Shown piece after piece: positions 10,510-23,253 of a DNA stretch of 64,000 bases (position 1 is the first letter of the stretch; every line of letters starts with the position of its first letter). The translations under genes and the position numbers were made by a program. This DNA is from Mycocentrospora acerina (Eukaryota; Ascomycota; Dothideomycetes; Pleosporales). The DNA lies in the NCBI GenBank assembly GCA_022701365.1, contig JAKUHH010000025.1, positions 248,001 through 312,000 on the forward strand. Reading direction: 5' to 3'. Below the pieces are notes generated by a model. The model was not told where the DNA came from and ran no database searches. It saw only the letters and a list, made by a program, of their open reading frames with translations.

Positions 10510-11396
10510 ATGGGCCGCCAGGACTTCCGCCCCCTCCGCGTGCGCCAGGCCGCAAAGGCCCTCTTCGACGCCAAACGCACGCCCACGCTGCCGCAGTGGT
10601 ACGACGTCGTCGGCAACATCCCCCCCGCCGAGACGCTGGCTCGCCCCATCCTGCGCGCCCCCAAGACGCGCGCCATCAAAAAGGCCAGCAAGCTGTTCAA
10701 GCCGCTGCCCATTGTCTACCCCGAGGACTCGCTGCGCTCCGACTTCTTCGGCGACCATCCCTGGGAACTGGCGCGCCCACGCCTGGTGGTGGAGAACAGC
10801 GGCAACGACGCAAAGGGCTATGACTGGAGCAAGATTGCCCAGCCAGGGAAGCAGATGGACGGCGAGAGGTATTGGATCCTTTTTTTACATACCAAATCTA
10901 TGCACATTTACATTTGTATATGCATGTGTATATTGTGTATACATGTATATATATATATATACGCACGGAGAAGCACTCATATATAAATACCTGTGTATAC
11001 TAACTGGCCCCCAGCGTCGTTCAGCGCCAAATGTGGCTCATGAAGCACCGCTCCCTCTCCAAAGCCTCCGCCTACGACACCGCCCGCCGCGAATTCTACC
11101 ACCACCGCCACCTCTCCGAGATCCGCCAGCGCATCGCCAAAGAAGAGGCCCAGCACGTCGGCGCCTACTTTGGCAAGGGCCCTCTCGAAATCGGCATGCA
11201 GCTCGAAGACCGCACCTGGGAGAACTGGAAGGCCTGGGCCGCCAAGCAGATTGAAGACGAGCAGTCGGTGCGCGCCCAAATGTTCTCTGGCCCGGAGAAT
11301 GAGGCTGAGACTGGCGGCGATATGAGCGCGGCAGAGTATGACAATGCCGTCAAGGAGTTGGGGAGTGCCGTGCAAAATGCACCAGCCAGCTCTTGA
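10510..11396 (+). CDS. RSM25: mitochondrial small-subunit ribosomal protein mS23 (RSM25)
   Basis: Exons 10510-10868 and 11015-11396 give 246 residues. The 146-base intron ends with a yeast-like TACTAAC branch site and CCCCCAG. The start MGRQDFRPLRVRQAAKALF and the block PQWYDVVGNIPPAETLARP are characteristic of fungal mitochondrial S25 (mS23). PLPIVYPEDSLRSDFFGDHPWEL and the second-exon start QRQMWLMKHRSLSKASAYD also fit. It is a structural part of the mitochondrial 37S subunit. The C-terminal 35 residues are acidic and unconserved. The intron has a TA-rich dinucleotide run (near 10945). Confidence 0.93.
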
Positions 11397-12039
11397 GGGT
11401 TAAGAAAAATAAATTAAACTAGCCATGTGTTTACGAATTGTTGTGTACATCAAGTGTATTGTACATGTATATATATAAATATACCATTGGGCCAGACTCG
11501 GAGGCACTCTTTCCACCTCGCCAGCCCTTTTTTTTCTCTTCCTCTCTCTCCTTCTCCATCCATCAATTTGTCGAAAAGGTCATAATTTTTTTATTATTAC
11601 AAGTTTACGTCATAGATGAACATTAGTAATCCGTATTCTGCATACATGCTTAGAGGTTGCACTCGGTGTAAATGAGTAATATATTAAATTAAAAAAACAA
11701 ATAAAAGGGAGAGTGTAACATCACCACGTACTACCACCACCCTTGTCCTACCTTATTTAGACACCCCGCCTTCTATTTCTCGCAAGGGAGCGAGGACATT
11801 CATATATTTTATACTTTTCTTTATTTATTTAATATGCATATTTACATGTATTAACCCTACCAGAGCAAATCAGACTGAAAGCGAGAGAGAGACAGAGAGG
11901 GAGAGAGGGAAAAAAACCCCCGCATATTAATCCCAAAAAGGGGAAGTCATCTTATTTTCCATTCTTCTACTTTTGCTGAAATATATATTAAAAAAAAATC
12001 TCACACATACACACATCATTACTACGACTAAAACTACAA
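11397..12039. other. AT-rich convergent intergenic region
   Basis: 3' flanks of RSM25 and the acyl-CoA dehydrogenase gene meet here. The sequence is AT-rich with A/T runs and a purine (GAGA) tract near 11880-11915. Nothing coding is visible. Confidence 0.6.
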
Positions 12040-13851
12040 CTACAACTTTGACCCCGCCTTCTTCTGCTTCACCGCCTGATTGTGCAGCTTCAGCGCCTCC
12101 CGCACGCCAAGGTCAATCAGCACGTCTTCGGAGCCGCCGGGGACGACGAAGCTAGGCACGGCACGGTAGAAGGATTCGATGCGCGCGCCCTTGCCGGATT
12201 GAGTGAGGCCGAGGCTATGATAAACATTTGTCAGTTGTGGAGCAGAGGATTTAATATAAAATAATAATAATGATGCGGATGAGATTGAAGGATTGTGCAA
12301 GGGGGGGAGGGGAGGGATGGAGATGGAGAAACGTTGGAGAGGAAATGGAGGGGGGGAAATAAAACATAACATTCCGAGTAGAAAGAAAGAACAAAAGGGA
12401 AGAGGAAAAGAAAGAAAGAAAAAAAAAATACATACCCGCCCATAATCTTCAAACTCTCCTCGGCAATGTATTTACATACCATCCCGCTCTCCACTTTCAA
12501 CAGGGCGGTTGCCCCTCCGAGAAGCCTACTCCCATCCGCATCGGACAGGTTCTCCAACTCGTAGACAATCTGCTCCGTCCACGCCTGCAAACTCTCAATC
12601 ATGCGCCCCATGTTGCCAAACTTGTTGCGCACCACGGGCTGCGAGATGAGCGTTTGTCCAAAGGCCTCGCGTGTAATCGCCCACTGGAACGCGTCGTGGA
12701 TGGCTATCCTGCACCCGCGGATGGCCTGGAACGCAATCCACAGCCGCTCGTGGTTGAAGTTTACCATTGTCTGGCGAAACCCGTCTCCCTCGGCGCCAAT
12801 GAGAAAGTGCGCGGGCACACGCGCGTCTTCAAACGTGACGTAGGTTGTGGCCGACAAGGGGCCAGCGATGACGGGTAGTTTGCGCGTGCGGACCCCCTCG
12901 CAGCGTGGAATAAGGAGCATCGAGAGGCCGGATGCGCCAGCCCCGCCCGTGCGGACAAGCGTCATAAAGTAGTCGCTAAACATGCCGTTGGTGATCCATT
13001 TCTTCTCGCCGTTGACAATGTAGTGGCTGCCGTCGGCTGACTTCTCCGCCGTTGTCTTGATGTTGCGCACGTCGCTTCCTGCGTCCGGCTCCGTCACCGC
13101 GAGACAGATGCGCTTCTCGCCGGACAAGATCTCGGGGAAGATCTTGTCTTGCAGGGCTTGCGAGGCAAACTTTAGCAGCGGCGGTGCCCCGACAACGAGC
13201 CCGATGAAGAGGGAGGCTAGGCCCCCGGAGCGAATCAGTTCATCCCAAAGGATAAAGTCGTGGAAGCCGTCCCATTCTGCAGCGGGGATGTTGCCGATAA
13301 TCGGGTAGTGGGACCACTGAGGGGGAATGGTTTTCCCTGATGCAATCGGTACAACTAGACCTGCTGCTGCGCATTTGGCGTAGATGGAGGGATCGACTGC
13401 CCCGGCTTCGTTCCAGTCATCGGTATGAGGAGCAATGTTCTGGAGTTGTTAGTGGAGATTTGAAGATTGGTGGAAAAGGGCGTGTATGGGATTGTAATTA
13501 TATAGCTCGAAGAAATGACAGGGGTATTTTTTTCCCCACAATCTTGAATGTTGCGATTAAGAGGTTAAAAATGGCGTCTTGAGTGGAGAAAAAGAGCAAG
13601 TGAGTTCAAATAAACTAGTAAAAAAAACAAGCCCACATGTTCACATCTCAACATACCTCATCAGCCCATTTCCTCACGGCATCACGAAGCCTCCGATGAC
13701 TCTCTTTATAGTACGGTGAAGGGCGTCCAGTGTACCTTTCCCCATGTTAGCTTCCTCCTATTATTTCCCCTTCATCTTAGGAATCCCCTCACCAACTTGG
13801 CTCCGCCCAGGGTAGCGTGCTGCCATACTGTTCCGACAGCTTGCTTGCCAT
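12040..13851 (-). CDS. acyl-CoA dehydrogenase-like flavoprotein, peroxisomal SKL ending
   Basis: Minus-strand exons 13851-13793, 13735-13657, 13439-12436 and 12214-12040 give 438 residues. Introns are 57, 217 and 221 bases, and the joins restore SWYTGRPSPYYKESH, ADENIAPHTDDW and KIMGGLGLTQSG. The FAD/substrate signature is clear: ICLAVTEPDAGSDVRNIKT and WITNGMFSDYFMTLVRTGG. The C-terminal helix domain has NHERLWIAFQAIRG and TREAFGQTL. The chain ends in AGSKL, a canonical PTS1, so a peroxisomal (not mitochondrial) site is likely. It probably oxidises an acyl-CoA to the enoyl-CoA; the substrate is unknown. The usual catalytic-glutamate region is replaced by VPGGSEDV, where the Glu may serve. 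Confidence 0.92.
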
Positions 13852-16289
13852 TGTGTCAAAAAGGATGTTACGAGTCGCAGGGTTCAATTTTGCGCAAACA
13901 TCAACTGAGGCCCATGTCACTTAAGAAGTCGAGGCTAGATGGCAAATACGGCTACATGCTGAACCTTAGGCTTTGGAGAGTTACCCGGCGAGAGTCGAGT
14001 GTCGAGGCAGCATTTTGACAAACCGAGGCCTTGGGGTTGACCCCGCTCGATCGACATTGGTTCGCGCGACAATGAGGCGCGGTAATTCTCGGTATTTGGT
14101 GTTTTCACAGGTACGTGGGCGTCTGATCAGCTGATGGCACTCCAGAAATGGGTTTATGGAGGGTATTTGTGACGTTCGCGAGGGAGTAGGTAAGGAATCC
14201 ACGTTCCAATAGAACGCGTGCACACGTGATCAAGTCGTTCAACTTCCGGTTAGAACGTTTCAAGTCATGGAAGATGTGAGCGAATAATGCAAACAATTAC
14301 TAACCCCACCTATCCATGCACCCGCTTGTTGTTCACCACTATTCACACTATTCACCATGCCTTGTACATATGCCTTGTACAAGGTACATCCTTCACCCTA
14401 TTTTGGAAGCCTCAAGCCATACTTGGCAGAAACTGCCAATCATCAAGGTGCGTGCAGATCCTGTCCACTGAAAGACGGGCGCGCCCTGAAAACTAGTCGA
14501 GAATGCCAGGATGATGCTGTAAGACTCGGTCTTGCTCAAACTCCGAACTGGTGACGCGTCTTCTCCATATCTTAGCTGTCCTATCTCGAGAGAGCAACTT
14601 GGGGTAGCAAATCTCGGTCGTACCGCCATGTTTTGCCAGTGTGACCCTCTGCGGCAGCTACCGGACTATTCCAACAAACAGCCAAAACACCATCATGGGA
14701 TCCAGGTCCAAAACCCTCACCTTTTGACTGCTTAATAAAGAGCACTTGCACAGAGATTCAGTAGAGGCCATTTCATCGTGCGATTCGAATAATACGCCCA
14801 CCTGGACGTCGCATGTGCAAATCCCTTTTCTCATCCATAATCCGACTTGCCCATGACTCCGATGTATGTGGCAATCCCTTTGGATGATAGCGGCCTGCAT
14901 TCTGGCATCCGATGACACAATTTCACACTTGCCATGTCGTGGGTAGAGCGCCATCGCCACCATGAGACAGCTGTCACTTCAACAAGCGTGCGCCTCGATG
15001 TGGAAATAGTAAAACGGCCCGTTCACTCGCTTTACCCTTCCACCCCACTACGGCACTAGGTTGTACCGGCTGGCCTCCGAGCAATGTAACGTAGCGATAC
15101 TCGCCACTTCTCCGGAAATCTCGCAGTTATTTAGAAAGTCAAGCGACACGGATGCGCCTGTTCCGTGCTACTCCAGCAGAAAAGGATACAAAGCACCTTA
15201 TCAATCTTGCTGGACGTGCTAGCGGTCTTACTCAGTAGATTTCGGATTCTTTCCTAGTCATTCTCTCAAGAGCATGGCAAATATCGCGGCATTTTGTGCC
15301 AACCATTCCCACATCTTCTGGAACGGTCTCTGCAACCCCTGTCTCCCGAACACGGCAATTAGAGCGTTGGATATGACAGATCTTATGATTGGTCGGAACC
15401 TGTTCCTGAACCGTGTACCTGCCGATCATCAAAAGTCATTCGCGGCATAGTAGTAGGCTTTGAAAAGTCATGAAATCACAGCAACACCATGGCGCTTGAC
15501 TAATTCCGCCAACTGGATCCGCCAACTGGATCCACCAACCGGTCAAATCCAGATTTACTCTGGTACGGTCAAGGACCAGAAGGAGTCTTCGGCATACATC
15601 GCAGCCTGCATCGTAACGTGCATCAAGGTATGTATCATACTAGAGCGCGTGCAGGACCTCCATGTGAATGGGAACTGACTCGGCAAGTGGGGAGGTTTAC
15701 GACATGATTGGCACAAAAATCCTTTGCTGCACGCAATACACGTGGTGAAGAGGCTCTGCAGGTGATAGGTAACTTACCGCCAACAGACATCTGCGAGGAA
15801 ATGGCGTGCACCCATGTCTTTCTACGATTAGTGAGCGGAGACCTCCAGACATACCAATCTCTCGAGGTTCCGTTCACGAGCTCGCGAAAGCATCGTCAAA
15901 TTCGTGCTCCGAGAGCAGGCCTCAGCTCGAAATCGGTTCAAATTGGGCAATGAAACCGCAGATTTGGGCCATTCACATGCATGTGCTAGGGTCCAGGAGT
16001 CTAGGTCAAGGCTGTTACGGATTCCTCCGCTGTCATCGACTTCGCTTATCTTTTGCATATCCACCTGGAGCTGTTTTCCGACCCCTGGTCCCCTGTTCAA
16101 ACCACAAGCGTCCTCGACTGGGCCGTGTCTAGCGGACAACGGACACGAAAAACTCTGTATACAAAGGTAGCGTACCCTCTCTTTAGGTATGCGTTCCCGG
16201 TAACGTGGTCACTGGTGCTCAAACATCGCATTCTTCCCCGCGCCTAGAAAACTTCCGAATCTTGCGCGTTCGGCAAGACGTCACGCAAG
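13852..16289. other. 2.4-kb gene-poor region
   Basis: Only short, overlapping, unconserved frames are present on both strands. A 13-base tandem repeat sits at 15506-15543. I see no tRNA, no transposase motif and no convincing exon set. It may include distal promoter of the rhodopsin-domain gene at 16290. Confidence 0.5.
15506..15543. repeat. 13-base tandem repeat, about three copies
   Basis: The unit CCGCCAACTGGAT is present twice perfectly and once with changes (CCACCAACCGGT). Confidence 0.85.
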
Positions 16290-17725
16290 ATGACGGTATG
16301 GGATGAACTCATCGCGGAGATGATCGCAAAAGCTCCAGATCCATACGAACCTCTTCCCCTTGCAAACCGCAGAGAAACTATCTATGGCTCTACTATCACG
16401 TTCTTGGTATGAAACACCCAATATCTGTAGCTATCATTGCTGACGAGGATGAAGATTATGTCATGGATAGCAGTCATATTTCGTTTATGGGTTCGATTAA
16501 AAGTCGTGCGCGAGCCCGGTTGGGATGACCTCTTTGTCTTTCTATCAGCTGTATGTCTCTGGAGCGAGAAGCTGAATATTCTGGCACTGCTAACAAGCTT
16601 GCCGCAGTCATGCAACACTGTAGCTACCGTATGCGTATGTCTTTGTGAGTAAAGAGAATGTATCTACACGTTGCCTAAGTTAACTTCTCATTGCAGCGGT
16701 CAACGTTGGTCTCGGAAAACATTTGCTATATATTGGTATTCCAAATTCGGAAAAATACTTTTATGTGCGAAATCTTCTCAGTCAATTAAGTTTCAGACTA
16801 ACAGCGCCAGTATTTCTACATTGAACACAGCATGTATTTGACCGAGACGGCCTTCATCAAGATCTCTCTACTCCTGCAGTACTTGCGCATATTCAAGGCC
16901 GGTAAGATGCGATGGACATGTATTGGCCTACTAGTTGTCGTCAGTCTTTGGGGCCTTGGCTTCTCCATTGTCGGATGGTTCCCCTGCAGTCCTGTTCGAG
17001 GAGCCTACGAACGTAACATCGGCGCCAAGTGCTATGGTTTTGGACTCGACAACCTGTCTAGCTTCGTTGCTATGTTTAAAGCACATTCATCGACCAACAT
17101 GGCCTTCGACATTGCGATTTTCTTAACGCCGTTGGTGTTATTCAAGACGCCAAATCTCAAACCAAGAAACTTGCTCAGCATGGTTGGAGTCTTCCTTTTC
17201 GGTGGAATGTAAGTGCCTTTCACCTAATCAGGGTCCTGGACCTTGGATCTTGCATGGTATGTTAACATATGTTTTAGTGTCATCGCCGCCGCCGCGTGGC
17301 GCCTATACTTAATCACGGTTACACATGCAGCCACCTATCCATACATAGACTTTACCTGGTTTTCCCCAGTACCGATCGTTCTATCGTGTCTCGAAATTGA
17401 TCTAGCAATCATCTGCGCCTCTATGCCAATCTTTTGGCCTGTTCTCCAGAAATCGCTCTCGCAAATATTCGTCAGCTACGAAGTGCACATAGTGGAGGAT
17501 CACATTGAAGACCATGGTCTTGCATACGAACTTGAGCACACGAAGTCAGGGAGGCGAGGTAGCATGAAGAGTTCCAGCGGAACCTCCGTAGAGGAGCTGA
17601 CAAGGGAAGAGGATGGCACTGAATTGAGAGCCCAATATCCGATGGGGGTTGATCCGTTCGACGCCCGGGGCCCGCAAGTAGATATCAAGAGTCAACCGAA
17701 GCCGGAACCAAAGTGGGAAATATAG
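16290..17725 (+). CDS. rhodopsin-domain seven-helix membrane protein A (PTH11/SatJ-like)
   Basis: Six exons: 16290-16406, 16455-16550, 16608-16644, 16697-16764, about 16811-17208 and 17278-17725, giving 387 residues. The fifth exon could start at 16805 instead. Family features: SWIAVIFRLWVRLKVV with GWDDLFVFLSA (helix 2), then TETAFIKISLLLQYLRIF, then CIGLLVVVSLWGLGFSIV with GWFPCSPVRGAYE, later IVLSCLEIDLAIICASMPIFWP. These match the fungal rhodopsin-domain family, an uncharacterised group of seven-pass membrane proteins related to PTH11-type receptors and common beside secondary-metabolite genes. The cytosolic tail is acidic/Ser-rich. No CFEM domain precedes the first helix. Ligand and role are unknown. 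Confidence 0.85.
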
Positions 17726-18876
17726 AGAAAAATAGACAACCATCGATTTCAACATAACATGGTGTGCAGAACGACGCGAATGTCAGGCTGCTACGCATCA
17801 TGCTGGAAAAGTGCGAACAATGAGGACAAGAGGTTTTCGACTCTACCGCTCCGTTCTGATACATCCTGCGCTTCAGTCGCCGATGTTACTGATAACTCAT
17901 TACACAGTCACGATGTCTGACTGTGGTGTTTTTGACAAGCTTATGAAACCTGTAGTTTTGTATCTGCTGTACCGAAGCTGCATGACAGCCTGATACGATC
18001 GAGAAGGACACTTCACATTATTTGTCATTATACACAGCATCGATCAAGCGTAACGTGTGGTTTCAAGATGCAAAAATGCCAAGCGTTCTTTCGCGTTGGT
18101 GATTTCTCATGTGTCCTCGACTTTACTGGACATGCGCATTTGTCAGTGTGCACCACATTAGCTAAAGTCGGGTGTCACCCAAGAGTAATGACGAGTACCT
18201 GGTGCATTCTCGTGACCAGTACGAAGCAGGTTATCTCTCACTGACTGCGCTACCTGACAAATCTTTTCGCAGGCAGTGCCTTCCGGTACTGGAGACATTT
18301 TCCCGATCCAAGGTCATCGTTTCATGCAGGTCTTCTCATGTCATGCACTAAAGTCACCACCGTTTTCCCACTCAAGCGCAACCAGGATCTATGAGGCTTA
18401 GCGATAGTTGCCCGGTTCGCTCGTACTCTTTGACAGCCTGACTCGAACCAACTCGCAATGTACACTTTTTCATAAGCAGAGCAACAACTGAGCACACTGC
18501 CACACTAAGATTTGTCCCGGGCCTCAATTTAATCTTCAAACAAGCGAATTAGAGAGAGAAAGGAAGCTGTATCATATATGATCACTCTGAATGTTGTACT
18601 CTTACTCTACAAACACAAAAAAAGCATCTTCCAAGCATTGTGTCACTGTGCAGACCTCGCAAGGCCCCCTATACACGCCAATTATCATGGAATGGCAGTA
18701 CCTGGATGATTATGGAATACATTTATAGCAACAGAAATGACACTCTGTTGGAAACCTAACTCACACCTGAGCCACTTGTAGATTAAGCAATTACTCACCG
18801 AGCAAGCAAATTGGGGCTGCATTATTGATCTCCCTCGTCGTATTTACATGTTTGGTTTTCGAATCGCTCACCCAAG
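17726..18876. other. intergenic, no supported gene
   Basis: About 1.15 kb between the rhodopsin-domain gene and the TAP-type hydrolase. Only short frames occur. It presumably carries the hydrolase promoter. No repeat or RNA gene recognised. Confidence 0.5.
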
Positions 18877-20613
18877 ATGAGACTTGCATCGACTATAGCT
18901 CTTTGGCTAGAATACCTTCCATCATCGTTTACCAATCCTCTACAGAAGAGACGAAATGCTGCGCCGGCCATGATTTACAGCTTCAAGAAGGTAAGCCGTT
19001 ATCACAAGCCTCCAAGTGCAAACTGACACGCACGTCGCTATCAGCTCGAGGCTTCTCCCAATTTAAAATGGACACCGTGCTATGAAAAATTCACATGTGT
19101 CAATCTGAAAGTCCCTCTAGATTACCAAAATGCAGCAGCTGGAACCACCAACATAGCGTTCATAAAGTTGACAAGCGAGTCAAAGAATGCAACGAACAGG
19201 GATATCCTCCTCAACCCCGGAGGGCCAGGCGGTAGCGGGGTCGAATTTTTGTTGGAAGAGTATCGACTGCTGCAAGAGCAGTTGGGCAGTGAGCATAACC
19301 TTGTGGGGTTCGATCCTCGAGGAGTCAGTAATTCTGGGCCCGAGTTGTCCTGCTTTCCAGGCGAGACCGATACGGTGAAGTTGTATTCTCGAGATCTCAA
19401 TCAAGCAGTGGACATTAGTAACCCCAGGTCATTGGGGGAGTTGTACGCTAGAGCAGGGGCCTGGGGTCAGTGGTGCTCAAATGCTCATAAAAATTCCGAT
19501 GCCAAGTATGCCAACACAGTCGCCACTGCCTCGGATATGCTTCGGTACACTGAGCTGCTGGCCAAGGGCAACGGCCAAGATCCTCAAAAGTCGCAGCTAT
19601 GGTATTCTGGCCTTTCATACGGAACGGTACTAGGCTCGACTTTTGCAGCAATGTATCCGGACAGAGTCGGCCGAATGATACTTGATGGCGTAGTAGACGG
19701 CGAGGACTACTTCTTGGGAGCCTGGGGTAGCAATCTCCCCGATGCCGACGAAGCTTTCAGCTACTTTTTTGAAGCCTGCTATCAAGCTGGCCAATATAGT
19801 TGCGACTTCTGGGCTGCGTCTACGAGTGCCATCAAAGCGCGGTTTGAAGCTCTTGTGGACAACCTGACAAACAATCCCATTCCTGTTGCCAATCAACAGA
19901 CACCGGCGATTTTTACCATTTCAGACCTTAAGAACATTATAACGCAGGTGCCTTACAGTCCTATGACTTATTTCACAATGTTCGCAACAGTACTTGCAGA
20001 GCTTGAGTCCGGTTCTGCCTCTCTAGTTGCACAACTGGCTCACATTGGATGGCGTAACGATGATTGCGTTGAAAACGACACTCTTCAGGAAAGATACGAA
20101 TACGAATCCCGCCAAATCATTGCCTGTAATGATGCCGCAGGACGCTACAACCTCTCCAACTATAATCTATTTGTCAACCATGTGGACAAAGTGGTTAATC
20201 AAAGTCAATATCTTGGGGAAACATGGGTCTCTGGCACATCTGTCTTTTGCAGAAGTCTTGACATCAGGCCACCCAAATCTCAGATCTTTGAGGGATACCC
20301 AAGGGCAAAGAGAACACGAAACCCTGTTTTGTTTGTTTCAACCACACTGGACCCTGTTACGCCTCTGCGGGCTGCGAAGAAGATGAAAGCACGTTTCGGC
20401 GGAGCGGGTTTACTTACCCAAAACAGCGTTGGTCACGCCTCCCTCTCTGCCAAGTCCAGCTGTACATTTGGGCATCTGAAAAGGTATTTGAGAACCGGAG
20501 TTCTCCCGCCTGAGGGAACTGTATGCGCGGATGTCGACTCCTCCCCGTTCATCGACTCTTTGTCGATTTCAACGGCAAGATATGAGGGTTGGAGGCAGCG
20601 CCGGTTTCTCTAG
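18877..20613 (+). CDS. TAP-type alpha/beta hydrolase (tripeptidyl aminopeptidase-like), probably secreted
   Basis: Exons 18877-18990 and 19045-20613 give about 560 residues. I chose the ATG at 18877 because only its frame joins in phase across the 54-base intron to LEASPNLKWTPCYEKFTC; the nearby ATG at 18825 is out of phase. Fold markers are LNPGGPGGSGVEFLLEE (oxyanion region), VGFDPRGVSNSGP, and the nucleophile elbow GLSYGTVLG. The C-terminal TAP domain holds the acid and His: FVSTTLDPVTPLRAAKKM and NSVGHASLS, followed by paired cysteines (SSCTFGHL, GTVCADV). The N-terminus is a weak signal peptide. Such enzymes release short peptides from N-termini, but substrate is unproven. It is flanked by two rhodopsin-domain genes. 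Confidence 0.87.
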
Positions 20614-21554
20614 ACGCCCTTATCCGTTAGAGTGGGCTTCTGCATCAGTGCCTCGATGTTGTTGGATTACGAATCTGCACTATGGCTGCCGAGGCCTGCA
20701 TGTGCTTGTGACAAGAGCTTGTTGAAATTTCTGGGGTCGAGGTAAGGGCGGTTGTATCGGTTCCTTTTGTATCCAATGCTATCCTCGTATCAACCAACAC
20801 ACGTGTGCAAAACAAGGCAACTTCAACGGATTTAAGTGATTGCCAAGCTGACAAGCTTCCTTAATGTACTTCCGTCCAGGGTACCTGATGCCATCGTTCC
20901 CAAGAGGATTTCTCGCATCTAGCCGCTGCATTGCGTAAGTAAATTCAATCTATTCAACACGCTCAGAGCCTCAGGTCTTGGATCGGCTTCTTCCCAGCAG
21001 CCCCGCCTTGTGTGAGCCTGAAACCAAGAAAGCTCACATAAGCCACCTCTCAATGGAGTTAGCCGTCAATCACCGCCATCCTCATCTGTCCAGATCTTTA
21101 TATTTCCTCCTTTTCATCCACGATAACAATCTTTTTCGTGCGAACCGTTGTCCGAAAAGGGCAATACCCACGAAGTAGCACGTCGCGTTTTGGTCGACCA
21201 TTTACTCCATGTAGCTACTTTGGAGAACTACGTTCGCGCTAATGCCATAAGTCACCCTACGCAATTAGCTAATACTAGACATGTCAACACTGCAATCACA
21301 ATACAGTTCGCACTCGCTTTGTCTTGGTATAACTTCATTTGCCTAGTCTTGGCTTCAAACTTGACATATTCAATAGGGCCGTATCATGCGCCTCATAATA
21401 GGCACAACAAGGTACACGACACTGTACCTATCAATGCGGCCCGATTCCTCAGCCTCATGTATGATCTTATGCGCACTTCAAAGGGTACTTCCATGTCGAT
21501 ATAATATTCTTGTCCAGCGAGTTTTCTTTTGTTTTGTCTGCCAAGTTTTGCGAT
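20614..21554. other. intergenic, no supported gene
   Basis: About 0.94 kb with only short frames; presumed 3' flank of the hydrolase and promoter of the second rhodopsin-domain gene. Confidence 0.5.
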
Positions 21555-23253
21555 ATGCTTTCGGTCATTCCAGATAATTTGGTGATACCGCCGGGTGTCG
21601 ATCGGAGACAGTTTTTGCTGTCTCTCCCTGCCATGGGGCCGGATCGGATACCACCTGGCGCTGATACGACTATGACTACTGATGGGCCTGATCAAGTGTG
21701 GTTTTGGGTCACTGCGGCGACTTGTACAGTGATTCCGGGTCTGTTCCTCGTCATGAGGCTTTACACAAAAATAGCAATAGTACGGTCACTCGAGATGGCA
21801 GATTGTAAGTCGGGTGTGCTCAAGTAGCTGTGTTTTCAACTTTTTTTAATCGCTTGCAGATATACTCCTTGTTGCCTATGTACGTTCTTCGCTGATGTTT
21901 TCTGTGCACCAATCAATCGCTGACCATCAGTTAGCCGTTAATCGTTTCCCGGATTGGTATGGGCTATATGATGATCAGGAGTGGAGCTGGTGTTCACCAG
22001 TGGCAAGTAACAATAGGTCAGCTTTCTAAACAGTTATATGTGAGTGTTTTATCCCATGTTTCAGACTTTATGGACACTTTTTAATATCATGTAGTGGGAA
22101 AACGTAGGGCAGGTCATCTACTGTCCTACCAGCTTCCTCGTCAAAATCTCCATCCTTTGCCAGTATCTGAGACTATTTGCGCCGAGTCGCACCTCCAACC
22201 AGCTTATGTGGTATGGTTCTTGGTCAATCATTGTATCGCTATTCATTGTCTACAATTTCTTTACTTTCTGGACCATGTACGCAATCCTCTTCGATGCATA
22301 CGTTAGGCTGCCGCTAACTTGCGCAGATGGTCCTGTACGCCTCGCCATGCGATTTGGGATAAACTAGTCCCAAATGCGAAATGTCGCGATTTGAGCGACA
22401 TAATACTAGCTCAAGGTGCAGTACGTTTATGTATCCTTCATCTACATACCATGTTTTTACTAATTCTGTCTCAACGTATTTAGTTTAATATGGCGTCTGA
22501 TGTCTTGATATTGATACTCCCAACAATTTCGTTATGGCGGCTTAATGTACCTCGTGAGCGAAAGATTTTGATAACATTACTATTCAGTACAGGACTTTTG
22601 TAAGTGCCTTGGATAAATAAGTCAACAAGCTCTCTAACACTACTTGTAGAGCATGTGTAGCATCTTCTATGCGCATCTTATTCACCGTCAAAATATCTCC
22701 AGTCATCGCTGAAGCAGACATATCACACAATGGTATCTTCATAAGTCTATGGACAGAAGCCGAAGTCTCCCTTGCCTTTATTGTTGCATGCGCTCTCTGT
22801 CTTCCAAAATTCATTCAAGCTAAAGGAAAGAAGATTAGAATGGTTTTATCTCACACAACCTCATCTCTTCGCGACCCAATGCGACACCACTCAAGGCCAT
22901 CGAGAAGAGGAGACCAATTGAACCAACTTGCAGATCTACAACCAATACCGTCCCGAGATACGGATCAGTTGCGGCGACAGGAACACGAGAGGATATCAAG
23001 ATTATATTCAGAGGGTCATTCGTTCGACATGGCTATTCGTCCTGACTCGGTTGGCAGCGATACATATCCATCGAGCAGTAGACCGGAGAGCAACATTCAC
23101 GACCAAAATGGGCTCTGGGCTACGCCACTCAGTGATTCAAAAACGTTAGTGGTGCCAATTGAACTAGATTTAGAGCGTGGTTCTTCCGAGAGTGTGTTGC
23201 AGAAGTCTAATCACAAATCGCCGACGCGAATATCGTGGTATGAACCAAACTGA
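21555..23253 (+). CDS. rhodopsin-domain seven-helix membrane protein B
   Basis: Seven exons: 21555-21804, 21860-21879, 21935-22039, 22095-22276, 22327-22420, 22484-22599 and 22650-23253, giving 456 residues. All introns are 47-64 bases. Exon two is only 20 bases and encodes YILLVAY. Family marks: FWVTAATCTVIPGLFLVMRLYTK, IGQVIYCPTSFLVKISILCQYLRLF-like helix (here VGQVIYCPTSFLVK), WSCTPRHAIWDKLVP, and NMASDVLILILPTISLWRL. The C-terminal 130 residues are a polar Ser/Arg/Glu-rich cytosolic tail. It belongs to the same broad family as protein A but is clearly diverged and has a different intron layout, so the two are not a recent duplication. Role unknown. Confidence 0.85.

Noticed and set aside
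14000..16280. Search for tRNA or other RNA genes in the gene-poor stretch
   Set aside because: No A/B-box pair or cloverleaf was recognisable by eye; a covariance-model scan would be decisive.
18825..18990. ATG at 18825 with a hydrophobic start as first exon of the TAP hydrolase
   Set aside because: It ends in phase 1 at the donor while exon 2 begins in phase 0; the ATG at 18877 joins in frame.
21510..21554. Start of rhodopsin-domain protein B at 21510
   Set aside because: The codon there is TTG; the first in-frame ATG is 21555.
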